From: Saprolegnia diclina VS20
Taxonomy: Eukaryota > Oomycota > Saprolegniomycetes > Saprolegniales > Saprolegniaceae
Reading direction: 5' to 3'
DNA length: 50,720 bases
NCBI RefSeq assembly: GCF_000281045.1
Contig: NW_008246068.1
Span: 316,547-367,266 of the forward strand
In this document: one piece after another, positions 30,545 through 43,563 of the stretch
Layout of the letters: each line of letters opens with the position of its first letter
Position numbering within the stretch: position 1 is the stretch's first letter
The notes under the pieces: model-generated
Seen by the model: the letters and a program-made list of their open reading frames with translations, nothing else
Told to the model about the DNA's origin: nothing
The model's database searches: none
Made by a program: the position numbers and the translations under genes

Positions 30545-31457
30545 GGCTCGCTAAATAAGAACTGCCTTGCTCGGCCGGCGGCGCCTACTAGAGTCCGACT
30601 ACACTGTACGAGCAGAGCGGCGGAGACGGCTTCTTGAATCTGGCACGCGCCCGCCTGCGACAGATGCACAATAAAATGCAAACGAGATTCCTTTTTAATG
30701 CGAGAGATTCAGTACAGTATACAAACGCAGGGTATTTAAAAGATTGGAGCATGAGATTGCATTACATTTTAATGCACTTGAAGTTGGCGCGGACAAATTT
30801 GTATAGACATGGCTACGATATGCAAAAGCCGACAATTTTTCACAACTTGACACAAAAGTATACCAATTTCCGGATTTGAAGACGTTATCCGGATTACTGC
30901 CGTCTGACGTCACGCCGATGACGGACCTGCGCACTGTCGGCGGCCGCCAAGGATTGATAACACGTATATGTGGGCAAACCGCGTGCATAGGAATGTTCGC
31001 GGAGGCTCTTTCTATCGCATCGACTGCGAAAAATAAAATTTAGGTCGCGTCGAATCGCGATATTAGAGCGCCAAATATTGCAGCCTTTAGCATATCGCTG
31101 AGAACATAGCGATGGCTCATCACATTTTGGAGGCGATCGCAGGTGATGGCTACTTGCAGCGCCGTCCGATTGGCCGAGCGCGGGCTAATGGAGGCGCGTG
31201 ATGCTCGGCTGTCATGGCCCTGCGTCCTGCGACCAGACACGCTCTAGCAGCGTCTCTCTGTGTCGCTACCAGTCGCATTCACGCCAGGTGCCCAGCCTGC
31301 TCGTACAGCTCCTACATCCGCGTCGGTAATGGCAGCGCGCATCTCTATGACTCGCGACGAGTTCGCTAAGATACGGGTGGCGCCACATCGCAAGCCGTCG
31401 ACGACCAAGCCAACCAAGCAACCACGGTTGACACGATATTACAAGTAGGAAATGGGG
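30545..31457. other. AT-rich intergenic region between kinase 4 and the first RING gene
   Basis: About 910 bases, notably AT-rich from 30660 to 31050. No convincing coding sequence. Reads as promoter of kinase 4 plus 3' flank of the RING gene. Confidence 0.4.
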
Positions 31458-32992
31458 CTAGGCACGGTAGATCTTGATCACTTCGCGGATCTGCGCACGG
31501 CATACGGGGCACTCGGCCGTCGACTCGAAAATGCTCGACGCGCAGCTGAGGCACATGGTGTTGTGGCCGCAGGGTACGCACACGGCATCGCATGCGTCGT
31601 CGAGGCAGACGATGCATTCGGCTTGGTAGAGTGCGGGTGCGGTTGGCGCTACGGACGAGCAAGTGTCCTGAGGCCACAGAGTACCGACGACAACAACCGT
31701 GCAGTAAGTAGTACCTGGGCTCGGCAGTAGCACGTCGTCCAACGACGGAGCGGTCGGGGTGCACGGCGAGGGCGGCGGCGGGGCACGGGCCGCCGCAGAC
31801 TACTCCAATGGTTTCGAATCCGGCTACGACAAGTACGGTACCTCAGTGTGCACCGACGATGAGCGGTAGGCTTCCGGGTCCATGCACGGGTCGTACACGG
31901 CTTGCAGCTACGCAAGCGGTTCGTGCGAAGCGGTAGGAGATGGTCGGGGAACGTACGGCGTCTGTGACGAGGAAGGTGGTCCACGCGGCGTAGCCGTCGG
32001 CGTTGACCGCCGCAAACTCGAGCGGCTCGTGCACCATTGTCGGCAGCGACGTGTGCGCACCGTCCTTCTTGACGCACTCGAGCGTAAAGGCAAAGGGCTT
32101 GCTGTTGAAGAGCTTTTGCTTGCTGTTGAAGTTGACCGCGTCGGCGCCGACGCGGAAGAGCACGACCGACCTAGTTCATTGTCGTCAAAGAAGGGTGTAC
32201 GTTGAAGGAAGGGCGTGTACGAGGGCGTCGACGACCGCTCCCAGTTGGCATCGTCACGCCGCTCGGCCGAGAACGAGTAGAGCACGAGCTCAAAGTGTGA
32301 GCGCAGCGCGGTCCGCAGTACGATCCCGTACCTACCGCAACGTCCTTCGAGGTACTGTCCTGTTCATGTGGTGACGCACCGCCGCTTCCACGACTGCAGC
32401 GCCGAGACGCTCAGCGTGCGCGAAGCCAAGTTGTCGATGCTTTCGTAGACCCAGCCTTCAAAGACAGTACAGCGCTAATGCCACGTCATGAGCAGCTGCG
32501 AGAACACACAGAGGTGGCAACCTGCTCGAGGATGTCGACGCACGTTAGGAATCGCCGCGGCGCCTCATCGACGTCTTCGTACAAGGCGCGTGCTTGGTCG
32601 AGCGGCGACTGCCCGAGCGCGTTGAGGCGGAACGGCGAGACGCCGTGAAGCGTCACAAGGTACTGGAGCACTTCGGCCTTCCCGGCGAGCACAGCGTGGT
32701 GCACGGCGCTATCGCCACGGTTGTCAACTTGGTCGCGGAGGTAGAGCTGCGTCGCCTCGTGCTCGAAGAGCGCGTGGACGACCGCGAGGTGGCCCTTGGC
32801 GCAGGCGAGGAGCAGTGGCGTGCATCCGCTACCGTCTGTGATCTCGAGCGCGTCGCGGATGGCGTCGGGGCCATGGCCCTCGAGGTAGGTCGTGACGGCG
32901 CCGATGTCGCCGTTCTTGGCCGCGTACCAGAGCGCCGAGCCTGGCTGGACGACCGTCATCGCCCACTCGTAGAGCGCTTGGAGGCCGAACAT
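31458..32992 (-). CDS. Ankyrin - PH-like - RING finger protein 1
   Basis: 432 residues from exons 32522-32992, 32380-32474, 32221-32331, 31957-32170, 31842-31907 and 31458-31799. Residues 15-150 are ankyrin repeats (GCTPLLLACAKGHLAVVHAL, GDSAVHHAVLAGKAEVLQYL). Residues about 160-300 look like a PH domain: FEGWVYES, then SWKRRYGIVLRTA, strands with FELVLYSF, FAFTLECV, and a final helix LEFAAVNADGYAAWTTFL. A proline-rich linker leads to a C-terminal RING, CIVC ... CVPCGHNTMC ... CPVC (381-419), ending REVIKIYRA. RING domains of this C3HC4 type normally serve as ubiquitin E3 ligases, so membrane-recruited ubiquitination is inferred. The start has ideal context GTCACCATG. Two further genes at 33832-35475 and 38654-40477 share the plan. 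Confidence 0.82.
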
Positions 32993-33831
32993 GGTGACGA
33001 AAATACGAGACTTGAAATGGGCTGGGCATGGACAAGATACAATATCATATTGCCCCATCAATATTTAAAACCACGTGGGAATATGAATATGATGGCAATC
33101 CGTGCAATATGTGTACGATGCGCGCTGGCAAGCACAATTTGTTGCGGGCGAGGCTTGCATTAACCAGGTCAAATACATGTCTGGTAGATCTGTGCCCACG
33201 AAGGACACCACGAGACGACACGAACGCTGTGTACGAGCCCGCTTAGCCTCGAACGGCGGAACCCGCTCGCGACGAACGTTGTGTGGCCAAACAGGGCTTT
33301 TTTAGCTGGCGCAAGGGATATATGTGGGCAGAGACACGACATTGTACTCTCTTCTTCTCTCCCGACGATAGTTGATGTGCATTCTCGAGGTCGCAATTAC
33401 CGAATATTGACCGTCGTCAATCTCAACTGCCATGACTATCACGAGAGCGCGCTCAACTATAGAGTGATGGTTATATATGTAGAATGTAGGTCGTAAAATG
33501 CGCTGAATTCAGACAACGGCGCAGCGGCAAACCGGAGCTGGAGCGCTGTGCTGCTCGTCCCGCATGACGAAGCGTGCATCATCCACATAAGGCGCGCTTG
33601 CTGGCGCGACCGCCACGCAGACACGCACCTACCATCGACGAACGGCCCGTGTGACGTGGCAGCACGCCAGGATCAAATCGGCGTCGACGTCATCATCCGA
33701 CGCGTCCGTAGCCTCGCCACAGACGTTGTCCTTTGGCTCACGAGTTGGAGTCTAGCGTCCTATAAATTACAACAGGCAGTCGATCGCGTTGTCACTTGGT
33801 TGACCAAGTTGATTTGATTTTTGCAGTTCGT
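32993..33831. other. Intergenic region between RING genes 1 and 2
   Basis: About 840 bases. Contains the promoter side of RING gene 1 (CCCATTTCAAGTC, initiator-like, near 33010) and a plus-strand TATAAATTA near 33762 that points into the 3' end of RING gene 2. No gene recognised. Confidence 0.4.
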
Positions 33832-35475
33832 TTAGCACTGGAACAAGCGGATGATCTGAAGGATCTCGGCACGACACACGGGGCACGTTTTCGCATCTTG
33901 GGCCATGATCCGGTCGGCGCACTCCATACAAACAGCGTTGTGGCCGCACGGCACACAGACGCCGACCTGCGGCGCGTCATAGCACACGACGCACTCGCGA
34001 CTTGGTGCGGGCAGCAGCGCACTCGGCGGCGCATAGGCCACCGGTGCACTCGGTGGTGCATAGGCCGGGGCGCTCGCTGGCTCGCAGAACGACGGTGCCG
34101 TCGCCGCAAACCGCCGGTCGTCGTCAATCTCGTCGAACGTGTCGACGGCGAGCTGCTTGGTGGGCACGGGTGGTGGTAATGGAAAGAGTTCGTTGTACTG
34201 CGGCGGCGGCATGGCAGGAAAGAGCTCTGTCGACGACGAGCCCGAGCTTTGACGCCGCACGCTGCCCTCGCGCGGTGGCAAGAACGAGTCGTTGGACCGG
34301 CTACTGGCGTCGCGCTGGGCCGCGTGCTAGTTGTATCAAGATGAGCCAATGCAGTGATACGAAGCACACCATCGAGGCTTGGACAAAACTCTCTTCGAAG
34401 AAGGCAACCCATTTCTCAAGGCTCGGGGCGTCGACGGCAGCACACTCGACGCGCTGCAGCTCGCCGGGCTCCGAGAGACTGGGCTTCTGAAGAGCATGAA
34501 ACGAAAAGGTGTGGTCACGGTTGTTGATGTTGCGCTTCGAGCCCGGGAGTGTGAGCGGGTCGCCTTTTTCATACATCCAAAACGACCTATGCCGTTCGAT
34601 TAGCCATATGCAAGATGACATGGGTAGGTACTCGGGCGCCGACGGACGCACGCCATTTTCGCGCTGGTCGTAAACAACAAACTGCAAAGTCGATGTCTCG
34701 TGGCCCGTCGCTAGCACGAGTACGAAGCGGAGGCGCCACGTGTGGCAGTTGAGTCCGACCGTGTTGAGAATGTACTTGTTGGCGATCGAGTCGAGCACGC
34801 TCTCGTAGAGCCAGCCCGAGAACACCAGCAGCCGCTAGGACAGGCCATCAGTATTTGGATGGTGTCGTTATAGGCATGTACCTGCTCGAGGAGTCGAATG
34901 CACTTGACGACGCAGCCGAGCTTGTCGCCGACGGCGCACGCGCGTCGCGCCACGTCGAGTGCCGTGAGAGAGCTCAAAGACCGAGCGTGCGGGTCCATCT
35001 CGGGCAGTGTGAGCAGCCACTGGACGATGACGTACTGTCCGTGCTGGCTCGCACAGTGGAGCGCTGTGAAGCCCGCTAGGTTGACCGCCAAGAGCTCAAT
35101 GCCGCGAGCGTACAGCGCTTTGGCGCACTCGAGATGCCCGCCAAGGCACGCCATCATGAAGGGTGTGTTGTGCGCCTTGGCGTCCGGCACGTCAATGCCT
35201 ACTGTTGCACGCCGCACGACGTCGACGAGGCCGTACTTGCATGCAAACCATATAGCTTGCTCGGGCGGGAACGTGCTGGACGCGAACGCATTGCCGAGCT
35301 TGGCGTGGGCCTTCTGTAGCTTGCCGCTGGCAGCGCGCTGCTTGCGCCGCCAGTGCTCAGCCTTGGCCGCGTCGCGGACGTAGCTCTCTGCCTTGAAGAT
35401 GCACTTCTCTCGGCGCATCGTGCCATCGAGCACCTTGTCGTACAGCTTCTCGGTTTTGCGCAGCACCTTGTCCAT
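33832..35475 (-). CDS. Ankyrin - PH-like - RING finger protein 2
   Basis: 502 residues from exons 34882-35475, 34632-34834, 34370-34586 and 33832-34326. The N-terminal helical, basic part (about 1-75) precedes ankyrin repeats (NTPFMMACLGGHLECAKAL, GFTALHCASQHGQYVIVQWL). A PH-like domain follows: VFSGWLYES, HTWRLRFVLVLATG, LQFVVYDQ, HTFSFHALQ, LQRVECAAVDAPSLEKWVAFF. A Pro/Ala/Tyr-rich linker leads to the RING, CVVC ... CVPCGHNAVC ... CPVC (450-488), and the protein ends IIRLFQC. It has fewer introns than gene 1; the donor at 34369 (GTGTGC) was chosen over a weaker GTCCAA 15 bases earlier. Likely an E3 ubiquitin ligase. Tandem with gene 1. Confidence 0.82.
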
Positions 35476-36135
35476 GAGGATGGAGAATGAGCCGCTTCGA
35501 CCGACCGCGCAGCGCCTGTTGGACTCTGTCCGGTTTTCCAACGACTTCGAAAACTTCGAGTCGACTTCGACGGTCGATTTTGAATGAGGTTGCACCACGA
35601 CCTCTCCGAGTTTGCCGTGCCAGTAGCCTGACGCATGAGAATACTCGGTGCGTTTGGTCCTACGAGAGGGCTACGAGGACCTTCAGTACACGTACAAGTA
35701 GCTTCCCGACGACGCCTTGCTGGACCGGCAACGCAATAATGGGCGCTTCGCATATATTTGTTCGAACTTCGATTGGATAGAGTGTTGGTCGGCGGAATGC
35801 ACGTTTGCAGCACCAATCAGCGACCACTTGGTGACTCGATCGACTAAGATCTGCTTGTCCCGAATTTTGAGATCTTCCAGCCTCTGCGACTCGGTCAAGG
35901 GAGCATCAGCATCATCAAAGCGTATCAGTCGTAGCTTGGTAGCATCGACTGTTATAACAGAGACCGCCACGGCTGCTCTCGCCTTGGTACTGGCACTGGC
36001 GTATTGCTAACGATGGGACGTTCCCAAAAATCTCAAAGGTGTGAATCTGGTGCAATGCGAGGAAATGCGACTAATTTCCCTTATAATTTTGCTGACAAAA
36101 CCACATTTACGTCGAAAAAGTGGAAAGGTGGTGTG
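35476..36135. other. Intergenic region upstream of RING gene 2
   Basis: About 660 bases. Opposed CCAAT boxes (ATTGG near 35774 and CCAAT near 35815) lie about 300-340 bases before the RING 2 ATG. The frame of RING 2 stays open to about 35600 but without an ATG, so an extra 5' exon cannot be excluded. A minus-strand open frame of 95 codons at 35683-35970 has no recognisable features. Confidence 0.4.
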
Positions 36136-37284
36136 TTAAGTTAGACTCAATTTAGACGAAAGGCAATTGATTTCGACTTCGCGCTGGTACAGCGCACGCT
36201 CGTGCTCTTGCAGGCCCATGTACTCAGTCGTTGCGAGCTGCATTGCGTGCGCGACGTTGCACTTGGTTGCGTGAAAGTGGTGCATTGCGCGGTCGTCCGT
36301 GAGCACGGACGTCACGTCGCTCTTCTGGACGCACAAGAGATTGGCGCCGTCGGACGTGATGAGCCCGAGCGTGCCGTCGTCGTTGTAGGCAAACACGAGG
36401 CCCCGCACGTGGGCGGCGACCGTCGACGCCAGCGACGCCTTCCGATACGTCTTGACGACGTTCCCGACGCCATACCGGACCACATCCAGCATGCCAAGGT
36501 ACTTTTTGAACAGGAACGGGTGGGCCTCCATGGTCGAGGGCGACCACATGTGCAGTGCGCGCGGGTGCGGTCGGTCCTTGCTGCTCTCGGCGAGGTAGCG
36601 GTCGCGGAGGCTATTCTCGACGCGGGGCAGGGGCCCGACCTGGTGGGATGTGCCAATCTTAGCAGCCGCCAAGTAGTTGAAGCGGATCTCGTGCTCTTGA
36701 AGCGCCGCAAAAGGCTCGAGAAGGTTCTCGGGGTTGTACCGGAAGCGGCAAATGAACGTCTTTTCGTCGTCGTCCGAGTCGATCTCGTGGCCTTGGCGAA
36801 TGACGTTGAGCCGGTCCATAAAGTCGAGCGCGGACACGACCTTGCACGTTCCGCGCACGTGCTTGAGCAGATTCCGGTCGGTTTGCGTCGAGAGAAACAC
36901 TTCGTGGTGCAGCACGGGCGTCCCCAGCTTTTCCAGAATTTCTGGCGCAATGTCCTCGGCCCGATAGAACCACTGCCCGACAAATGTGGTCGCTGACGAC
37001 GGGCGCGCCAGCGACTGCATGCTGCGGACAAGAGCGACGCCTTCGTAGTCGCGGCCCAAGTCGACGAGGACGCAGTTGCCCACTTCGATCGCCGAGTCGT
37101 CGTCGCCCCTGGCCGGCGCCGTCGTGGGCTCGGTCTCGCTGGGCAGCGGGTCGTTGGGCTTGGTCCGCTTCGCCCGGCGCTCGGCCGAGTCAAGGTACGT
37201 CGGTGAGTCGCACGCGTAGTTGGTCACGGTGTTGCGCGCCTCGCGCGATGGCATCGATCGGCGACGCGGGGCGTCGGCGTCCAT
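36136..37284 (-). CDS. BAH-domain protein
   Basis: Intronless 382-residue protein, probably nuclear. Residues 1-60 are basic and disordered with RRAKRTKP, a likely nuclear localisation signal. Residues about 64-155 match a bromo-adjacent homology domain: AIEVGNCVLVDLG, GQWFYRAEDIAPE (the W+YR-E/D core), HHEVFLSTQTDRN and GTCKVV. BAH domains read histone or protein partners in gene silencing and origin licensing. The C-terminal 220 residues (FICRFRYNPENLLEP onward) are not recognised; no SET, bromo or PHD module is seen, so the partner is unknown. The first in-frame ATG was used; the frame continues upstream only to a GTG at 37356. The promoter carries a 12-base inverted repeat built on CCAAT. 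Confidence 0.75.
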   Translation of the reverse strand: MDADAPRRRSMPSREARNTVTNYACDSPTYLDSAERRAKRTKPNDPLPSETEPTTAPARGDDDSAIEVGNCVLVDLGRDYEGVALVRSMQSLARPSSATTFVGQWFYRAEDIAPEILEKLGTPVLHHEVFLSTQTDRNLLKHVRGTCKVVSALDFMDRLNVIRQGHEIDSDDDEKTFICRFRYNPENLLEPFAALQEHEIRFNYLAAAKIGTSHQVGPLPRVENSLRDRYLAESSKDRPHPRALHMWSPSTMEAHPFLFKKYLGMLDVVRYGVGNVVKTYRKASLASTVAAHVRGLVFAYNDDGTLGLITSDGANLLCVQKSDVTSVLTDDRAMHHFHATKCNVAHAMQLATTEYMGLQEHERALYQREVEINCLSSKLSLT

Positions 37285-38653
37285 CTCGTCGTCTCGGATT
37301 CTGCCACCACGGGAAGCGCCGGCCACCGTATTTATTTTGGTTTTGGCCAATCTCACGGGATCCTGAACGGAAACGATGTTTGATTGGCCAAAATGCCAGA
37401 TCGCCGCTTCGAACCCCGATATGCATGCCTTTATGCAGATTGTGCGGCAACCGTCGTCATACCCCTCGCGGGTTGTTCAGACCGTCGTACCTAGTTCATC
37501 GTTTGTCCGTTAATTCGTCGGTCCGTGACCTCGCCCAGCCGCGCGAGGACTTCAGCATAAATTCGCTCCAACAACGATGGTGTCGCTATCTTCTAAATGC
37601 AGCGAAACAAGTCCAAGGTAGACTTGGTACTTGCATTAGCCTCGCGTCGTGGACATGAAAAGCCACGTTGCAGTAAACACTTGCGAGGTATGACAGCGGG
37701 TGTCGGGCATGCACTTCAGAGTCTAGCTCCTCGGCCCACCGAGCGATGGGATTATATGATTGAGGGACATATTTTCACGGGGTTGTAGCGTCGATCATTG
37801 GTCCCTCAACTGGCTCAGAGCGATGAAGCTAAACGACGAACGTGGCCACTGGTAGACGGCGCACTGGATCTGCGATCAAGCTACTTTGATCGCGAAGGGA
37901 TGCTTGTCAATGCGACAAGGGTGCTGCCATGCATGATGCGTCATGAGAACTCGGCTGCTGGAACGAGATCGCACTTGCTTGCGGGTGATGGTCGCTCTAG
38001 AGAGCTGCTTTCAAGCTAGCAGCGTTCGCGAGAGGCTACGCCGAGGCTTTTTCTGAGGCTCCCTCATCGAAGCTGGAGGTAATGGGATACTAGTACGCAG
38101 GATGATCTGGTGAGCGCTCATGCCATTCTCTAGAGAAGCATCTACGTTGCGACCATCATTTCCATTTCCAACAAACGAGCAATGAAAGCCAACACAGCCC
38201 AGCATGACGATGGTCGCTGACGCATTATGTTGCCTCTTGATCCTGGACTTGATGAGCCGGATAAAGCCACGTGGCAACGGGAGTGCTTGGTGTCAACCGG
38301 ATAACGTCGGTGCAGGTTCGCTCTTTGCGGTCGCCAAACGTCCTCGAAGAGAGAGTATGTCCAGTGAGCTGGCTGCTGGCGCAGCGCAGCAAAAGCTTTC
38401 TCGACGCCTAGTGCGAGGTCAATGAACGGAACTCGACTTGAATAAATCCTGGGGGATTCTTCCTCGGTGACTATTTGACCCGTCTACTAGATCCATGTAT
38501 TACTGTCCCATTGCAATCATGAAATAGTGTCGTACAATGCCGACGACCATACTGGATGGAAATGGATATCAGAGCCATGTGCAACACTAAATCCTGTCAT
38601 TTATGCGACACGCCCTTCCAGAAGGTCTTGCAGCACACTTTCTAATTGGTCGA
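37285..38653. other. Intergenic region between BAH gene and RING gene 3
   Basis: About 1.37 kb between divergent genes. Besides the inverted repeat at 37341-37393 I find no supported gene; open frames are short and domain-free. Confidence 0.4.
37341..37393. repeat. Inverted repeat with CCAAT cores in the BAH gene promoter
   Basis: TTTTGGCCAATC at 37341-37352 and its exact reverse complement GATTGGCCAAAA at 37382-37393, with a 29-base spacer. Each arm contains an extended CCAAT box (GGCCAATC). Located 57-110 bases before the BAH-gene ATG. Confidence 0.7.
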
Positions 38654-40477
38654 ATGATGCTACAGCGCCAGGCTTCGCACAGTCTGCAGGCGCTCGAGAG
38701 CCTCGAGAAGAGCCTCGGATCGCTCAAGCTCAAGCGCAGCAAGCTCCGCTCCAAGCAGGCGGGTCTCAGCGACCAGGACGCCTACGGCGCGCAGCTCTAC
38801 GCCAAGAAGCTCGCCTTGCTCGACGCCAGCGTCGATGACCTTCAAGCGCGCAAGGAGGACGCCTTCCGCGTCGAGTTCTTTGACCCGGAGAAGATTCCGC
38901 TGGTTGCCGCCGCGTACGGCGTTGTCAAGGTGCTGCAGGACTTTGTCACGAGAATGACACCCGCGACAAGCGCGTACCTCGAGCAGCGCGACGAGACCAC
39001 AGGCAGCACACCGCTCCTCGTGGCGTGCGGCAAAGGCTACGTCGACTGCGCCAAGATCCTCATCGCGGTGGGTGCCCTCGTCGGCGCCGTCAACAACACG
39101 GGAGCCACGGCGCTGCACTGCGCCGCAGCCGCCGGCCACCCCGAGATCGTCCAGCTCCTCCTCGCCGTGCCGTACTTTGACCCGTACGTGCGCAACCAGC
39201 GCCAGCTCACGGCGCTGAGCGTTGCGCGTATTGCATGCCTCGAGCACGACCACTGGGCGAGCTTTGAAGAGTGCGCTCGGCTTCTGGAAGAGGTACAGAG
39301 TTGCATATACTTGCTCGACCTCATGGCAGTAATCGGGAACTAGCGCTGCAGCCTCTACCGCGGATGGCTCTACGAGAGCGTCGAGTCGTCGGTTGTCAAG
39401 ATGCCGCTAGGTCTCCGCCCGTGGAAGCTGCGGTACGCACCGTCACGCCCACGCTCTTGCGCTCAACATCGCCTAGGTTTGTCATCGTGCTGCGCACCGA
39501 CGTGCGCTCGACGTCCCTTGAACTGTCTTTTTTCGACGCCAAGCAAGGCAGCCGCCTCCCGCCCGTGCCGATGTGCTCGCCAAAGCCATGATAGGAAGCC
39601 TACTAACATAGACGTGTAGCTCGACGGTCGTGTACAAGCTTGGGACGCCAATGGTGATGCCAGGCACGCAGCGACCGTTTGGTAACAAGGATCATTCGTT
39701 CTACTTTGCCGGCGCCCACCGAACGCACGAAGACCAGCCCACAGTCATGCGCAAGCTCGAGTGCGCGGCCTTGGATGCAAATGGCTTGGCGTCGTGGTCG
39801 ACCTTCTTCGAGACCTATAGCGTACGTCGACATATCGCTCAACACTATTGACGCATGCCTCTGCGTAGACGACCAAGGACGTCCCCGACACTCTGCTCGT
39901 GCCGCTCGCTGCAGCGACACCGTCCCCACACGCCACCGAGACCCCTTCTGTGCTGCAACAAGTGCCCCGGCGCTCCCGCCGCAGCCTCTCGGAGCTGACG
40001 TTGTCCGAGTCGAACGCAGTAGGACATGCTGCACCGTCCACCGCGGCGACGCCGTCGGTGCTGCAACTGCCGTGGCGAAGCCGTCGCAGCCACTCGGACG
40101 CCAAGTCACCGGTCATCGAGTCGTCGTCCATGCTCCAAGTGCCGTGGCGCCACCAGAGCCTCCCGGAGCCAAAGCAGCTAGCTCTGCCCGAGCCCGAGGT
40201 ACCACGAGACGTTGTGCCGTCGGCGCCGCTCTTGTCGCCGGTCAACGAGGCCGTTGCCGCCAGCGCCCCGCCGTTGGACGAGAGCGGGTTGCTCGAGGCG
40301 GGCCGCCAGCGCGAGTGCGTCGTGTGCTTTGACGGCCCCCAGAGCGCGGTCTGCGTACCCTGCGGACACAACGCCGTCTGCATGCGCTGCGCCGACCACC
40401 TGCTCGCGGCGCCCGTGAAGCAGTGTCCCGTGTGCCGCTCGCCGGTGCGCGAAATCATCCGGCTTTTCCAATGCTAA
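38654..40477 (+). CDS. Ankyrin - PH-like - RING finger protein 3
   Basis: 544 residues from exons 38654-39292, 39344-39432, 39477-39572, 39620-39821 and 39869-40477. Starts with a helical, Lys/Leu-rich segment, then ankyrin repeats (GSTPLLVACGKGYVDCAKIL, GATALHCAAAAGHPEIVQLL), then a PH-like fold (LYRGWLYES, RPWKLRFVIVLRTD, LELSFFDAKQG, HSFYFAGAH, LECAALDANGLASWSTFFETY). A disordered linker holds three imperfect copies of a PSVLQ-x-PWRSRRS phrase (about 369-442). The RING begins at 492 (CVVCFDG ... CVPCGHNAVC ... CPVC) and ends IIRLFQC, identical to gene 2. The intron at 39573-39619 contains a perfect TACTAAC branch site. An earlier in-frame ATG at 38603 would add 17 residues. Probable E3 ubiquitin ligase. 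Confidence 0.82.
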
Positions 40478-41165
40478 ACTTTAATTTAACCTACCCCTTC
40501 TTGATTTCGGCCTCTGTGTCCTGGAGAGAGGCCGTTCTCTTGGTGACGCAAAGACTTTGCAGACATAGCGACGACGGCAATCTTCGTCTTCGGCTTCAGT
40601 CGCTGGGCCATGGCGAAGCTGCGTCTCACTCTTCTGTCGCCGACCGGGTGTGAGGCTGAGCTCCGTCAAGTCCTTCAGCTGTCGCGATGGCAAAGGTACG
40701 CTGTTTGCCGAGCTCCTCGAGACGCTGGCGCGACCGAGGCGGCGTCAGCAACGGGGTCGCTCTCTTCCACTTGATGATGCATCTCGGTGAAGAACCAGCT
40801 CGACGTCAACGCGACTGGAAAGAGAAGAAGGGGACACACCGACGACACCCCACACCTCGTGCGCCTGCAGCAGGACGCATCCACCGACAAGGCGTGCCAC
40901 TCTCGACAGTCTCACTGAGGCCCAAGACCATCAGTCGTATCACGAGTACCTCGCGTGGTCAACGACGACCTAACCCGCTCATCTCTAATACCGCAGGAGC
41001 TTACGGAGGGTCTCGCGCATTGATCGCAGTGCGTTGAAGACGGCACCGAATTGCATGCGTATGATTGGCTGAAAACGGCGAGGACAAGTTGTTGATGGCA
41101 AGTATGGACAAATTGTCCTCTTCTTGTAGACCACACACAATGTAGCTGTCATACATCGTCGTCGT
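40478..41165. other. Intergenic region between convergent RING gene 3 and AGC kinase
   Basis: About 690 bases forming the 3' flank of two convergent genes. No supported gene or repeat seen. Confidence 0.4.
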
Positions 41166-43092
<1,927 letters not shown>

Positions 43093-43563
43093 CGCGTCGT
43101 CCTCGCCGCAGAGTTCGGATTATTGCCGCTTTTTGTCACACGCATCCGGATAAACCAGCCATCCGGATACGATCGAATCTATTTTTAGCCTGCCAGGCAA
43201 TGGCACACGTCCAGCAGCATGCCAGCCCGGCGCGCAGATGACGCCTGAGAATGCATCGGCGCGCTAGGTAGATGCTACATGAGCGCGAGGTAGACGCTAT
43301 ATGAGCGCAAGGCCGACGCGCGTGCCAAGGCGCCTCCACTTCAAGCAGAAGTAATGAAGCGGATGGGCTTGTTTCTGGCGCGTCGACACAGACAAGTCGT
43401 CTGGAACCAGCTTGAAGCGACCTTGCAGTAGCGTCAGTCGCCGTGGGTGCGACAGGTCGTGTTGCGGCTTCTTTGACCTCTTCTGGCCAAATAGCTACGA
43501 CCAAGAGTGGACGCAAGTGGACGCAAGTTTTTATGTAATTTTCAAGTACGAGGTCGGAGCGAC
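43093..43563. other. Intergenic region upstream of the AGC kinase
   Basis: About 470 bases between two minus-strand genes. No coding sequence supported. A near-duplicate pair of ATGAGCGC(A/G)AGG(T/C) phrases lies near 43280-43315. Confidence 0.4.

Noticed and set aside
31800-31841. B-box-like GGTTTCGAATCCG on the plus strand
   Set aside because: Falls inside an intron of RING gene 1, has no A-box upstream and no T-run, so it is most likely chance.
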